Shown here: piece after piece, positions 13,701 through 25,636 of the stretch
Layout: each line of letters opens with the position of its first letter
Numbering within the stretch: position 1 is the stretch's first letter
Assembly (NCBI GenBank): GCA_018882795.1
Contig: VERJ01000005.1
Span: 1-64,000, forward strand
DNA from: Burkholderiaceae bacterium
GTDB taxonomy: Bacteria; Pseudomonadota; Gammaproteobacteria; Burkholderiales; Burkholderiaceae_A
Length of the DNA: 64,000 nt
Direction: 5' to 3'
The notes under the pieces: generated by a model
The model's input: the letters and a program-made list of their open reading frames with translations, nothing else
The model's database searches: none
Told to the model about the DNA's origin: nothing
Made by a program: the position numbers and the translations under genes

Positions 13701-14389
13701 TGAATGTGGCTACCGACACCCTGGGCGTGAACTCGGACACCATACAGGCGGGGGAATTACTGAACTACGACTTCTACTCGAAGAATCCCGTTAGCGGGTC
13801 AACCAGCCCTCCACAAAGGCCAGGTGCCACCATCGACACGAACCCTGATTACCGGGCTTATGTGGATGAGATTGATATCACGCTCTCACAGCTGAATTCC
13901 GATGAGGATATTGCGATCCTGCTCAAACTCTGGAACCCGGATACGGAGACTGCCACCACCCGGCTGCTACTTGCCGACAGTGCGGGCGACTACACGACTG
14001 CGGGTGCCTACAAGGTTGTGCATGTGGGCAGGGAAGACTACGACAGCACACATTACGATATCTTTGGGCTACAAGTGCTCAGCAGCACCGAATTGCTTAC
14101 CGGGACTGGCTATCGCTTAAGCGACGGTTCAGCCAAGTCTCTCGGGTCAACGGGCACCGGCTATCAAGATACGGCGGACCTGGATGTGTTCAAGATCATC
14201 AAGATCGATATCACCAGCGAAGAGGTCACGCACTATGACGCCGACCTGGTCTTCTCAGGCGAGGTGATCGACCACGATGCGGACTACGATGGTTTCAGCT
14301 TTCAGGTGCACCTGGAGGCTGATGGGTTGCCACCTTTTGAAACCCTGGCCATGGAGATTGCACCCACGCCTGATCCGATGGTGATGTAA
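10757..14389 (+). CDS. Large repeat-containing, probably secreted/surface protein (DUF5801-like repeats)
   Basis: 1210 aa, acidic, Asp/Thr/Ser/Gly-rich; two tandem ~180-aa repeats (DDGPAITLATPTDTITLNT... and DDGPTITLATPTDTVTLNT...); no N-terminal signal peptide; no GGxGxDxxx nonapeptide array. Confidence 0.75.
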   Translation: MALLTTGTTTTLDETAELQNAAMSSGITEDANDNDISADQIPAEFLARLTALGADTPSMLALSGYDGTIGDTGANVITYTPIGGSADVYFSDAFGGALDGADSGLATTSGDPILLYTDAENNNVLLGKTTGGDIVFSAYLEQTSNGETGAKIWMVQYEALFNPDANNPDDPVDLENLVHVTVAQDRSFSLENAPSGQNLFVMFGDSEVALVVTGMNPANQSDGASINTGDTVNTSFAAGSTTIGINNQMVNPGEGLYFTFVTGANSDYTVPHLSETEADIEANIAFSGLYDATSARFSIVQLQGDKAATVKFTAMTTAVESGSNFVDGLGDSDDLKVNITSVVVRDANGNDMTSSLDVTNTDGVMTISGIQAGYSIEYQTTAGHNRLLIENTGSEKGTAANFDVDGFHLTDAVTETTEVGSLMRFEDDGPAITLATPTDTITLNTQDADTAGSNYDTDSKDFSGAFSIDTQSFGADGSGSAGVTWDYALGVTSQGMDSELTSHGDAIYLYLVSGKVIGSTASTEGGIDSANTVFDLAVSGAGSVTLTQYNAVDHDAPGASFDYASQLETLGDGKVSLNGTATIADYDLDTDDDVKVLDLGGNISFNDDGPTITLATPTDTVTLNTHDALTIGSAFDTDSKSFAESFGITSSSYGADGVGASATNWAYELAITSQGIDSSLATNSSMIRLFQLASGLVVGSTATVISDVSTENTVFDLAVNSAGVVTLNQYTQINHPTPGADADYESQTIALANNLVTLKASATITDYDLDTAADFKILDLGGNIVFSDHGPNAAFISDLSGPNVADPIYGTYDFSIGADLVNNDEATGIVLQSLTGATAFSSTTPQGRAITDASVTWEGEDDTYVNYSFAFKYYSGPNSETTRDGSGIVIFNKSDGTYMFDVDAPLVGESTYSTSNPLQSFNYDTLGNKSPEIVVQKYADDFYGVLTGQASSPPSKTITLVSGGDLAYSPGETFSNSATGYVNVATDTLGVNSDTIQAGELLNYDFYSKNPVSGSTSPPQRPGATIDTNPDYRAYVDEIDITLSQLNSDEDIAILLKLWNPDTETATTRLLLADSAGDYTTAGAYKVVHVGREDYDSTHYDIFGLQVLSSTELLTGTGYRLSDGSAKSLGSTGTGYQDTADLDVFKIIKIDITSEEVTHYDADLVFSGEVIDHDADYDGFSFQVHLEADGLPPFETLAMEIAPTPDPMVM
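12035..13117 (+). repeat. Two tandem ~540-nt in-frame coding repeats
   Basis: DDGP codons at 12035 and 12575 (period 540 nt); degenerate third start DHGP at 13118 (543 nt later); repeat end motif DLDTxxDxKxLDLGGNI conserved. Confidence 0.85.
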
Positions 14390-14490
14390 GGCATCAGCCA
14401 CTTCGAAAGGACGGCCCCTCTTTTAGGGGCCGTCGGGTAACACAAATAAAACGCCGCAAATGACGCGCTGACTCTTTGACCCCGCTTTGG

Positions 14491-16508
<2,018 letters not shown>

Positions 16509-17048
16509 TTAGGCGGAGGATTCTTTTTTGTAGCGCGCCATGCCTTGGGTGATTTCCTGCCGGGCCTCTTCGGGTCCAGCCCAACCCTTCACCTTGACCC
16601 ACTTGCCCTTTTCCAGGTCTTTGTAGTGTTCAAAGAAATGCTGAATAGTGGCAAGGCGCTGGGGATTCACATCCTCGATTTTTTTCCAGTGGCTGTACAT
16701 GCTGAGGATCTTGTCGACCGGCACGGCCAGAAGCTTCGCATCGCCACCCGCCTCGTCCTCCATCATGAGCATACCCAGGGCGCGGCAGCGCACAACGGCA
16801 CCCGGAGCCACAGCAAAGGGGGTCACCACGAGCACATCGACGGGATCCCCATCATCAGAGATGGTCTGGGGTACATAGCCGTAGTTACAGGGATAGTGCA
16901 TTGCGGTAGTCATGAACCGATCCACGAAAAGCGCACCCGTTTCTTTGTCCACCTCGTATTTGACCGGCTCAGAATGCGCGGGTATCTCGATGATGACGTT
17001 GAATTCTTCCGGGGCGCTCTTCCCGGCGGTCACGTTCATTAAGGCCAT
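16509..17048 (-). CDS. ppa: Soluble inorganic pyrophosphatase (family I)
   Basis: Likely start [10 protein letters not shown] at 17048; [48 protein letters not shown]. Confidence 0.95.
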   Translation of the reverse strand: MALMNVTAGKSAPEEFNVIIEIPAHSEPVKYEVDKETGALFVDRFMTTAMHYPCNYGYVPQTISDDGDPVDVLVVTPFAVAPGAVVRCRALGMLMMEDEAGGDAKLLAVPVDKILSMYSHWKKIEDVNPQRLATIQHFFEHYKDLEKGKWVKVKGWAGPEEARQEITQGMARYKKESSA

Positions 17049-17194
17049 GTGCGGTGTCTCCCCTGTGTAAAAATAGCGGCTTGCCCTGCGCATTCTAAGG
17101 GATTGCCCCATCCTGCCGGTCCACCGGCCGGGTGGTCGATTTGGGATGCTACTCAGGCTTACGGGACAGGATTTTTTATAAAAAGGAGAACCCC

Positions 17195-19246
17195 ATGTCC
17201 ATGGGACTAAATCTGGCGTTGATTTGTGGCCTGCTGGCCATTGTGTACGGCGTGATTTCCAGCCGATGGATTCTGGCCAAATCGGCTGGAAATCCCCGCA
17301 TGCAGGAAATCGCTGCCGCCATTCAGGCGGGCGCCTCGGCCTACCTGGGCCGGCAATACAGAACGATCGCGATCGTGGGAGTCGTGATCTTCATTCTCAT
17401 TGCCATTATTCCGGGCCTGGGTCTGGACACCGCGATTGGCTTTGCCATCGGTGCGGTGCTCTCAGGAGCGGCTGGCTTTATCGGCATGAATATCAACGTG
17501 CGGGCCAATGTGCGCACCGCCGAGGCAGCCCGTGGCGGGATCAACCCCGCACTGGCGATTGCATTCCAAGGTGGCGCCATCACCGGTATGTTTGTGATCG
17601 GCCTGGGACTGGTAGGCGTGGCGGGCTTTTATGCGTTCGAACTCTCGCGTACCGGCGATGTACTGAAGGCACTCCACCCACTGGTGGGGCTGGCCTTTGG
17701 CTCTTCCCTGATTTCGATCTTCGCGCGTCTGGGAGGCGGTATCTTCACCAAGGGTGCTGACGTGGGCGCAGACCTGGTAGGTAAAGTGGAAGCCGGCATT
17801 CCGGAAGACGACCCCCGCAACCCCGCGGTGATTGCCGATAACGTGGGCGATAACGTGGGCGACTGCGCAGGCATGGCCGCCGACTTGTTTGAAACCTATG
17901 CCGTGACGGTGATTGCCACCATGCTGCTGGGCGCGCTGCTGATGAAGAGCATCGCCGCGGAGGCAGCCATCTACCCCTTGGCCCTTGGCGGAGTTTCTGT
18001 CGTGGCCTCGATCATCGGCTGCTTCTTTGTGAAATATTCGGGCACCGGCAAGATCATGACCGCGCTCTACAAGGGACTTATCGTTGCCGCAGTACTCTCG
18101 ATCGGCGCGTTTTACTTTGTCACGCAATGGATCATGGGTGGTGCTGCCGCCGCTGTCCCCGGCATGACAGTGATGAATCTATGGCTGGCTTCTGTGGTGG
18201 GCATTGCGCTCACCGCTGCCATGGTGGTGATCACCGAGTACTACACCGCAACTGAATACGCGCCGGTGCGTCATGTGGCCGCAGCCTCGGAGACGGGACA
18301 TGCCACCAATATCATCGCTGGTATCGCGGTGTCGATGCGGTCGACCGCGCTGCCCGTACTCTCGGTCTGCGTGGCGATCTTTGCAGCTTATGCGTTGGCC
18401 GGCCTCTATGGCATCGCCATTGCAGCAACCTCTATGCTGTCGATGGCCGGCATCATCGTGGCCTTGGACGCATACGGCCCGATTACCGATAACGCCGGTG
18501 GTATTGCGGAAATGGCTGAATTGCCGAAAGAAGTGCGCAATGTGACCGATCCACTCGATGCCGTGGGTAATACCACCAAGGCCGTAACCAAGGGCTACGC
18601 GATTGGCTCTGCAGGCCTTGCTGCACTGGTGCTGTTTGCCGACTACACCCATGCGCTGGAAGGCATGGGCCAGGCGATCAAGTTTGATCTCTCCGATCAC
18701 GAAGTGATCATTGGCCTCTTTATCGGCGGCATGATTCCTTATCTCTTTGGCGCGATGGCCATGGAAGCCGTTGGCCGCTGCGCAGGCGCCGTAGTCAATG
18801 AAGTGCGTCGTCAGTTCCGCGAGATCAAGGGCATCATGGAAGGCACCGGCAAGCCCGAGTACCACACCGCGGTGGACCTGCTCACCAAAGCCGCAATTAA
18901 GGAAATGATCATTCCTTCGCTGCTGCCAGTGGTGGTGCCCGTGGTGGTAGGCCTAGTGCTGGGGCCCAAGGCCTTGGGTGGCATGCTGATGGGCACAATC
19001 GTGACTGGCCTCTTCGTAGCCGTGTCGATGTGTACTGGTGGTGGCGCCTGGGATAACGCCAAGAAGTACATTGAGGACGGCAATCATGGCGGCAAAGGAT
19101 CCGATGCACATAAAGCTGCTGTGACGGGCGATACCGTGGGCGATCCTTACAAGGACACGGCCGGCCCCGCCGTCAACCCGCTGATCAAGATCATCAACAT
19201 CGTGGCACTGTTGATTGTGCCGATCCTGCCGGTGGTCGCGAAGTAA
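17195..19246 (+). CDS. hppA: Membrane-bound H+-translocating pyrophosphatase
   Basis: Start [10 protein letters not shown] at 17195 after [72 protein letters not shown] (Lys where K+-dependent enzymes have Ala) suggests the K+-independent class. Confidence 0.95.
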   Translation: MSMGLNLALICGLLAIVYGVISSRWILAKSAGNPRMQEIAAAIQAGASAYLGRQYRTIAIVGVVIFILIAIIPGLGLDTAIGFAIGAVLSGAAGFIGMNINVRANVRTAEAARGGINPALAIAFQGGAITGMFVIGLGLVGVAGFYAFELSRTGDVLKALHPLVGLAFGSSLISIFARLGGGIFTKGADVGADLVGKVEAGIPEDDPRNPAVIADNVGDNVGDCAGMAADLFETYAVTVIATMLLGALLMKSIAAEAAIYPLALGGVSVVASIIGCFFVKYSGTGKIMTALYKGLIVAAVLSIGAFYFVTQWIMGGAAAAVPGMTVMNLWLASVVGIALTAAMVVITEYYTATEYAPVRHVAAASETGHATNIIAGIAVSMRSTALPVLSVCVAIFAAYALAGLYGIAIAATSMLSMAGIIVALDAYGPITDNAGGIAEMAELPKEVRNVTDPLDAVGNTTKAVTKGYAIGSAGLAALVLFADYTHALEGMGQAIKFDLSDHEVIIGLFIGGMIPYLFGAMAMEAVGRCAGAVVNEVRRQFREIKGIMEGTGKPEYHTAVDLLTKAAIKEMIIPSLLPVVVPVVVGLVLGPKALGGMLMGTIVTGLFVAVSMCTGGGAWDNAKKYIEDGNHGGKGSDAHKAAVTGDTVGDPYKDTAGPAVNPLIKIINIVALLIVPILPVVAK

Positions 19247-19267
19247 AACTGCCAAGGTGTCTGCCTG

Positions 19268-19293
19268 GGTGTCAGACACCGAAGTCTGACACC
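19268..19293. repeat. Perfect 10-bp stem hairpin between convergent hppA and hemY
   Basis: GGTGTCAGAC-ACCGAA-GTCTGACACC; no T-tract on either side. Confidence 0.7.
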
Positions 19294-20387
19294 TAAGACG
19301 TCAACTGAGCCGCCGCCTTCCAATGGAATGCGGCGGTTTCTTTTTCTGAGAGACTCTCGGCCACTTCGGCAAGCGCCAGATGGGTGGCCAACATCGGCTT
19401 GATGCGCAGTGATGCCTCCAAATGCTGTCGGGCCTTGCCCCAGAGCGCCTGTCGCTGACACAGCCTGCCCATCGCCCAATTGAGCTCTGCATCGCGCGGC
19501 TGCTGACGCAGCCAGGACTCCAGCCGGATCAGCTGTTCTTTTGCATTACCTTCACAGCGGCCATACAGAAATGCCAGGCCTGAGTCCCATTGAGTCTTCA
19601 GTGTGGCCTCGATCAATTCGATGGCCTCCTGGTGTCGACCCAGACCAATCCAGGCATCGGCCACCTCACGCTTTAATCCCAGCGCTAAAACAGAAGGAAT
19701 CGCCTTGCGGTTTTCAAGCAGGCGGGCAATGCGCAGCACTTCATCCCAGCGGCCCTGCTGCTGATTCGCCCGCAGTGCAAGCCTTAGGGTATGGACATTG
19801 CGACGATCACCACGTGTGAGTGGTGCTAGGGCTGCAAGCGCCCGCTGGCCCTTGTGATCATCGATGGCAAATTCCGCCTCAAGCAATGCGGCCAGGGTGG
19901 AATCCTTCATCGCGGGATCGGGTGCACCGATGCGCAGAGACTCCACAAAATCATCACGCAGCACGGTGTCGCGCAATCGATGGGCAGCCCCTGCTGCCAA
20001 CGCATTAGACGCCACCAAGGCAAGAGGCACCTGACGGGCCAGGTCTTCATCTTCCTGTATCACTCGGGCCGCCTTCACCACGCGGGCAAATCGACCCTCG
20101 AAAAAATCAACCGTCAAGTCTGAGAGCTTGCGCAGACGTTGATCCTGAAGACGTCGCTTGCGATACCGTCGCACCCGGTCGGGAATATCCAAGACCTCCA
20201 CTACGACCCGCGCCAAAATCAGCAACAATGCAAATACCAGCACCAGACCGATCAATGCCACTTCCAGCGACATATCGATTCGGTAAGGCGGTAGCCAGAG
20301 CGTGACATTGCCCCAGGTGAGTTCCAGCAGCATGGCTGCGGCAACCCCCAACACGATAACAACAACAAAAATCACAAGCCGCTTCAT
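19293..20387 (-). CDS. hemY: Heme biosynthesis-associated TPR protein HemY
   Basis: 364 aa; two N-terminal TM segments, TPR-like C-terminus, downstream of hemX/hemD/hemC. Confidence 0.85.
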   Translation of the reverse strand: MKRLVIFVVVIVLGVAAAMLLELTWGNVTLWLPPYRIDMSLEVALIGLVLVFALLLILARVVVEVLDIPDRVRRYRKRRLQDQRLRKLSDLTVDFFEGRFARVVKAARVIQEDEDLARQVPLALVASNALAAGAAHRLRDTVLRDDFVESLRIGAPDPAMKDSTLAALLEAEFAIDDHKGQRALAALAPLTRGDRRNVHTLRLALRANQQQGRWDEVLRIARLLENRKAIPSVLALGLKREVADAWIGLGRHQEAIELIEATLKTQWDSGLAFLYGRCEGNAKEQLIRLESWLRQQPRDAELNWAMGRLCQRQALWGKARQHLEASLRIKPMLATHLALAEVAESLSEKETAAFHWKAAAQLTS

Positions 20388-21217
20388 TGCGTCGATTTCG
20401 CAGGGGCAGGTCTCAGGGCCTCTAGGGCATCAGCAAGCGAGAGCCTCGGTGGTAGCGGCATTTTCTCGGAAAGCATCTTTAAGCCCGCAAGCGTCTTTTT
20501 GTGGGCCATCACCTTGCTGTTCTGCGGATCAAATACATCGCCGAGAATTTTTTCTGCCTGTGCAATATCGAGCGCAAAAATCTTGTCTTGACGCGACACC
20601 AAGGCAAGACGGGCGGACAACAGCCTCAGCCGTAAGCGCTCAGTAACGAGGGCGCCCTGCTCGGGCGTAAGAAACACGGCCTCGGGATTTTCGACCCGCC
20701 GGATCCTGACCAGCTCAGAAAAGCGCGACTGCAACCCAGCGACGATCTCCTTCAGACTGGGAAACCCCAATTCGACTAAAGCCCGTTCAGCATCCGATGG
20801 CACAGACTTCAGCGGCATCGGACTTGAGATCAACGGCAGGCTGTCGATATCCATGATGATGGCCTCAATCTGCATCGCGGCCTGGGCCAGATCCAGACCG
20901 CCTGCAGCCAAAAGCCGCTGACGGTCCACTGCCAATGCCAGCCGCAGGGGCACCAATTTTTCCTGCGCTGGCTGGCGCGCAATCCGTGCGTCCAGCACAT
21001 CCAACATGGCAAGCGCGCCTTTGGTATTGCCCGTGGTCAACAGGCTGTCTGATAGCAATCGTACCGAGGCCTGCATCTCGGCGAGCCACTGTTCATCGAC
21101 CTCACCGGTCTGAGACTGATCCGACCCTATCGTTGATCGCTCAAGCGCCCACCAGCCCAAGCCTAATAATAGTGCGAGGCTGATGATTGCCAGCAGTGCC
21201 TTACCAGTTGATTTCAT
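20384..21217 (-). CDS. hemX: HemX-like uroporphyrinogen-III C-methyltransferase-family protein
   Basis: ORF 20384..21262, likely start MKSTGKALLAIISLAL at 21217; single TM anchor; position between hemD and hemY. Confidence 0.75.
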   Translation of the reverse strand: MKSTGKALLAIISLALLLGLGWWALERSTIGSDQSQTGEVDEQWLAEMQASVRLLSDSLLTTGNTKGALAMLDVLDARIARQPAQEKLVPLRLALAVDRQRLLAAGGLDLAQAAMQIEAIIMDIDSLPLISSPMPLKSVPSDAERALVELGFPSLKEIVAGLQSRFSELVRIRRVENPEAVFLTPEQGALVTERLRLRLLSARLALVSRQDKIFALDIAQAEKILGDVFDPQNSKVMAHKKTLAGLKMLSEKMPLPPRLSLADALEALRPAPAKSTQ

Positions 21218-22013
21218 GCTCAAACAGATCCCGTTCCAGAACATCGGCCCCAAGCCGCACACGCCGAATCATGCCAATACCAAGCGCCTTAAGCTGCTCG
21301 GCAATCAAGGCATGGTGCGTGCACCAGATGGTCTGCGTCAACACAAGGCCGTGTGCGCGAAAAAGTTCAACCAAACGCCGGGCCAGTGCCGATGAGGACA
21401 CCACCAAACCGATCTCGCCAGGCTTTGCAGCAGCCAGCTCGGACCAGACGGACTCTGGCCACTGCACATCGACCCGACGGTACATGCGGCCCGACAAAAC
21501 CCGCGCGCCGCGCCGGGCAAAGCCCTCGCGGAGAATGGGCCGATTGCCTTCAGCCTCGGCCAGCAACAGGGTCTGGCAGTGCCAGTCCAGTCCCTCCTGC
21601 TGGGCCAATGCGTCGAAGGCGGCCAACAGGCCCTGCGCATCAGCCCGATCGGCTTCATCTGCAATCAGAACCTGTGCCGCAAGCACACGCCATGGATGGG
21701 GCCCAGAAGCCCGATGGGCGACCTCGGAAAGCAACTGATCACGGGTGCCAGCGCCAACTGCTGCGAGGCGAACTCCGGTCTCCTGCAGCAAATGAAGTCC
21801 TGTGTGCTCAGACCACTGCGCGAATGCGCGAACACTGCCTGGGCTGGTGAACACCAACCACGGACAGGCTGCAGACTTCAGTTCCGCAAGCAACGCTGCA
21901 TCGGCAGGCAGCAGCTCAAGGTGCTGCATCGGCATGGGGCGCAACCGCTCATGTGCACCAGAGGACGATTGCGACACAGCCCAGTCAGGACGAACAATCC
22001 AGGCTTGGCGCAT
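21201..22013 (-). CDS. hemD: Uroporphyrinogen-III synthase
   Basis: 270 aa; WLVFTSPGSVRAF, AVGAGTRDQL, VVSSSALARRLVELF; adjacent to hemC. Confidence 0.85.
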   Translation of the reverse strand: MRQAWIVRPDWAVSQSSSGAHERLRPMPMQHLELLPADAALLAELKSAACPWLVFTSPGSVRAFAQWSEHTGLHLLQETGVRLAAVGAGTRDQLLSEVAHRASGPHPWRVLAAQVLIADEADRADAQGLLAAFDALAQQEGLDWHCQTLLLAEAEGNRPILREGFARRGARVLSGRMYRRVDVQWPESVWSELAAAKPGEIGLVVSSSALARRLVELFRAHGLVLTQTIWCTHHALIAEQLKALGIGMIRRVRLGADVLERDLFEHEINW

Positions 22014-22036
22014 CAGGTGCCGAGCAAAGAACGTGA

Positions 22037-22951
22037 CTAGGCCAGGCCCAGCGACTGGAGGATCTGCTGGGCGCCCTGATCAGAGAGATGCTGCGCAGCC
22101 TGCAGGCCTAGGGCCTCGGGGTCTTGCCCGAGACATTCCGTACGCAACACCCGCGAGCCATCGGTCATGGCCACCAGGGCCCGTAGCCGCAGCGTTTTGC
22201 CATCGGGTTCCGTCACGCAATAGGCCGCAAGCGGCACCTGGCAGCTTCCACCCAAGGCCCGCGAGACAGCCCGTTCGGCGCGGACCTCCAAAAACGTACG
22301 CTCATCGGCAAGGGGCCTGAGTGCCTGACGAATCGCATCGCCATCAGCACGAATCTCAATGCCCAGGGCGCCCTGACCGGCGGCGGGCAGCAGCACATCG
22401 GGAGCCACGATCTGGCGAATTCGCTGGGCCAGGCCCAGGCGCTTAAGCCCTGCGGCTGCAAGAATGATGGCCTGCATATCGCCGCGATCCAGCTTCGAGA
22501 GCCGGGTATCAAGATTGCCCCGCAGCGGAACAATCTGCAGATGGGGATAACGGGCCCGCAGCTGGGCCTCGCGGCGCAGGCTTGATGTGCCCACCACAGC
22601 CCCATCGGGCAGGTCATCCAGCGACGCAAATTGGTTGGATACAAAGGCATCTCGCGGGTCTTCTCGACTCATCACGCAGGCCAATTCGAACCCCGCCGGC
22701 AACTCCATAGGCACATCTTTAAGGGAATGAACGGCAAGATGGACTCGGCCCTCTTCTAGGGCAGTCTCAAGTTCCTTCACAAAGAGGCCCTTGCCCCCCA
22801 CCTTCGATAGCGTGCGATCGAGAATCTGGTCGCCACGGGTGGTCATGCCCAGGATCTCGACCGGGCTTCCAGAGGCTTTGGCCAACAGGGCCTGGACATG
22901 TTCGGCCTGCCACATGGCCAGCCGGCTTTCACGCGATGCAATAATCCACAT
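22037..22951 (-). CDS. hemC: Hydroxymethylbilane synthase (porphobilinogen deaminase)
   Basis: Likely start [23 protein letters not shown] at 22951; [56 protein letters not shown]. Confidence 0.96.
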   Translation of the reverse strand: MWIIASRESRLAMWQAEHVQALLAKASGSPVEILGMTTRGDQILDRTLSKVGGKGLFVKELETALEEGRVHLAVHSLKDVPMELPAGFELACVMSREDPRDAFVSNQFASLDDLPDGAVVGTSSLRREAQLRARYPHLQIVPLRGNLDTRLSKLDRGDMQAIILAAAGLKRLGLAQRIRQIVAPDVLLPAAGQGALGIEIRADGDAIRQALRPLADERTFLEVRAERAVSRALGGSCQVPLAAYCVTEPDGKTLRLRALVAMTDGSRVLRTECLGQDPEALGLQAAQHLSDQGAQQILQSLGLA

Positions 22952-22972
22952 ATTCCGAAGTGTATCAATCAA

Positions 22973-24367
22973 ATGACAGAACAATTTTCCAAGAAAAACC
23001 AAGGCTGGTCCGGCCGGTTCAGCGAGCCGGTGTCCGCGCTTGTGCAGCGCTATACAGGTTCCGTATTTTTCGATCAGCGGCTCGCCCTGTTTGATATTGA
23101 AGGGTCTCTTGCGCATGCAGAGATGCTTGCCCATGTGGGACTAATCTCGGCCAAAGATCTTCAGGGTATCCAGGGCGGACTAAATCAGATCCGCCAAGAA
23201 ATTGAATCGGGTCAGTTCCAATGGTCGCTCGATCTGGAGGATGTGCACCTGAATATCGAAAAGCGCCTGACCGATCTGATCGGTGATGCCGGCAAGCGGC
23301 TGCACACCGCCAGAAGCCGCAACGACCAGGTCGCCACCGACATTCGGCTGTGGGTGCGCCACACGATTGATGAGATCCATCAAGCGCTGACAGCACTAAA
23401 GACTGCACTGCTTGATCAGGCCGAACGGCATGCCGACACCATCATGCCGGGCTTTACACATCTGCAGGTGGCCCAGCCGGTCACGCTTGGCCACCATCTG
23501 CTCGCCTATGTCGAGATGCTCTCTCGCGACGAAAGCCGGCTTGCCGACTGTAGAGCGCGGGCCAATGTCCTGCCCCTCGGTGCGGCTGCGCTGGCGGGCA
23601 CGTCCTATCCGATTGATCGTGAGCGGGTCGCCAGAACGCTGGGGTTTGATGGTGTCTGCCAGAACTCTCTGGATGCCGTAAGTGATCGCGACTTTGCGAT
23701 TGAGTTCACCGCCTGCTGCGCACTCATCATGACCCACATCTCGCGGCTATCAGAGGAACTGATTCTCTGGATGACACCGCGCATCGGATTTATTGATCTT
23801 GCTGATCGTTTCTGCACGGGCTCATCGATCATGCCGCAGAAAAAGAACCCGGATGTGCCCGAGCTTGCGCGCGGAAAATCCGGCCGTGTTTATGGGCATC
23901 TGATGGCACTGCTCACATTGATGAAGGGCCAGCCCCTGGCCTATAACAAAGACAACCAGGAAGACAAGGAACCACTGTTTGATGCCGCTGACACGGTGCT
24001 CGATACCCTGCGGGTCTTTGCCGAAATGATGGCGGGCATTCAGGTGAAGGATCAGGCCATGCGTTCGGCTGCATTCGAGGGCTATTCCACTGCAACCGAT
24101 CTTGCCGACTATCTAGTAAAAAAAGGCCTGCCCTTTCGGGATGCGCACGAGGCCGTGGCCCTGGCCGTGAAGGCAGGCATTGCCCAGCAAAAGGATCTCT
24201 CCGAACTCTCTCTGGAGGCGCTGCAGGCCTTTTCGCCCTTGATCGGACCCGATGTCCACGAGGTGCTGAAGGTAGAAGGCTCGGTGGCGGCCAGGGACCA
24301 TGTAGGCGGGACCGCGCCCAGCCAGGTCCGGGCGCAGATCCGGAGGCACCGCGCTAAAAGAGACTGA
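22973..24367 (+). CDS. argH: Argininosuccinate lyase
   Basis: Likely start [19 protein letters not shown] at 22973; [42 protein letters not shown]. Confidence 0.97.
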   Translation: MTEQFSKKNQGWSGRFSEPVSALVQRYTGSVFFDQRLALFDIEGSLAHAEMLAHVGLISAKDLQGIQGGLNQIRQEIESGQFQWSLDLEDVHLNIEKRLTDLIGDAGKRLHTARSRNDQVATDIRLWVRHTIDEIHQALTALKTALLDQAERHADTIMPGFTHLQVAQPVTLGHHLLAYVEMLSRDESRLADCRARANVLPLGAAALAGTSYPIDRERVARTLGFDGVCQNSLDAVSDRDFAIEFTACCALIMTHISRLSEELILWMTPRIGFIDLADRFCTGSSIMPQKKNPDVPELARGKSGRVYGHLMALLTLMKGQPLAYNKDNQEDKEPLFDAADTVLDTLRVFAEMMAGIQVKDQAMRSAAFEGYSTATDLADYLVKKGLPFRDAHEAVALAVKAGIAQQKDLSELSLEALQAFSPLIGPDVHEVLKVEGSVAARDHVGGTAPSQVRAQIRRHRAKRD

Positions 24368-24478
24368 TCTAAGGAGAGCCCTAATCCACAGGGACCAGTT
24401 TTTGAGTTAAAACCAGGGCCTTGTGCAAGACCGTCGATCCATCGACACCCCGACAAACAACATCAAAAGGAGCGTTTT

Positions 24479-25567
24479 ATGAGTCGTCGTGAATTTCTGG
24501 CAAAAACCGGTGCTGCTGCTGTGGCCACAGGGGCCGCTGCTGTCTCCGCCCCGGCCATTGCCCAGTCAGATGTGGTCCGCTGGCGTTGCGCATCGAGCTT
24601 TCCCAAGAGCGTCGATACGCTCTTTGGCACCGCTGAACTGATCGCCCGCCGCGTGGGCCAGATCACCGGCGGCAAGTTCCAGATCAGCACCCATGCTGCG
24701 GGCGAGATCGTGCCCCCGCTGCAGGTCCTGGATGCTGTGGAAAAAGGCACCATTGAGTGCAACCACACCGCACCGTATTACTTCATTGGCAAGGATCCCG
24801 CCTGGGCCTTTGGCACCTGCATTCCTTTCGGTCTAAACAGCCGTCAGATGAATGCCTGGTGGTATCACGGCGATGGCGAGAAGGTCTTTAATGAATTCTC
24901 CCGTCAGTTCGGCGTGGTGAATCTTCTGGCTGGCAACACGGGCGCCCAGATGGCCGGATGGTTCAAAAAAGAACTCAAGTCAGTCAACGATCTGAAAGGC
25001 CTGAAGTTCCGCACCGGCGGCATGGGCGGCCAGGTGCTGACCAAGCTTGGCGTGGTGACCCAGCAGCTGCCCGCAGGCGAAATTTATTCTGCTCTTGAGA
25101 AGGGCACCATTGATGCGGCCGAATTTACCGTTCCGCACGATGATGAAAAACTGGGCTTAAACAAGATCGCCAAGTTCTACTACTACCCCGGCTGGAACGA
25201 GGGTGGTGCAGCGCTGGGCTTTCAGATCAATGCCAAGGCCTACGATGCCCTGCCCGATGCCTACAAGGCAGCACTGCAGACCGCCTGCGGAGAGGCCAAC
25301 ACCTGGATGCAGGCCAAGTACGACGCACTGAATCCAGTAGCGCTGAAGCGTCTCATTCAAGGCGGTGCCGTACTGCGGGCCTATCCGAAACCCATTATGG
25401 ATGCTTGCTTTAAGGCTAGCCAGGAGTTGATCGCCGAGACCAGCGCCAAGAGCCCCGCCTTCAAGAAGCTGCATGATCATATGCTGCCCTTCCACCGTGA
25501 CCAGCAGGCCTGGTTCCGTGTGGCCGAAGGCAGCATGGACGACTTCATGGGCCGCCAGAAGCTGTAA
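24479..25567 (+). CDS. TRAP transporter substrate-binding protein (DctP family), Tat-type signal
   Basis: MSRREFLAKTGAAAVATGAAAVSAPAIAQ twin-arginine signal; AGEIVPPLQVLDAVEKGTIECNHTAPYYFIGKDPAWAFG. Confidence 0.9.
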   Translation: MSRREFLAKTGAAAVATGAAAVSAPAIAQSDVVRWRCASSFPKSVDTLFGTAELIARRVGQITGGKFQISTHAAGEIVPPLQVLDAVEKGTIECNHTAPYYFIGKDPAWAFGTCIPFGLNSRQMNAWWYHGDGEKVFNEFSRQFGVVNLLAGNTGAQMAGWFKKELKSVNDLKGLKFRTGGMGGQVLTKLGVVTQQLPAGEIYSALEKGTIDAAEFTVPHDDEKLGLNKIAKFYYYPGWNEGGAALGFQINAKAYDALPDAYKAALQTACGEANTWMQAKYDALNPVALKRLIQGGAVLRAYPKPIMDACFKASQELIAETSAKSPAFKKLHDHMLPFHRDQQAWFRVAEGSMDDFMGRQKL

Positions 25568-25587
25568 ACCCAGAGGTCGATCAGCAA

Positions 25588-25618
25588 TAAAAAAGCCGCC
25601 AACAAGGCGGCTTTTTTA
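25588..25618. terminator. Bidirectional intrinsic terminator between dctP (+) and dctM (-)
   Basis: AAAAAAGCCGCC-AACAA-GGCGGCTTTTTTA. Confidence 0.9.
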
Positions 25619-25636
25619 TTGGGCAACAAGAGGAAT

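Noticed and set aside
10757-14389. RTX toxin/haemolysin
   Set aside because: No GGxGxDxxx nonapeptides, no acyltransferase or T1SS genes adjacent; only the DUF5801-like repeat region is supportable.
14411-14433. Rho-independent terminator ACGGCCCCT-CTTTT-AGGGGCCGT after the large repeat protein
   Set aside because: Perfect 9-bp hairpin, but no T-tract follows on either strand; cannot assign it as an intrinsic terminator with confidence.
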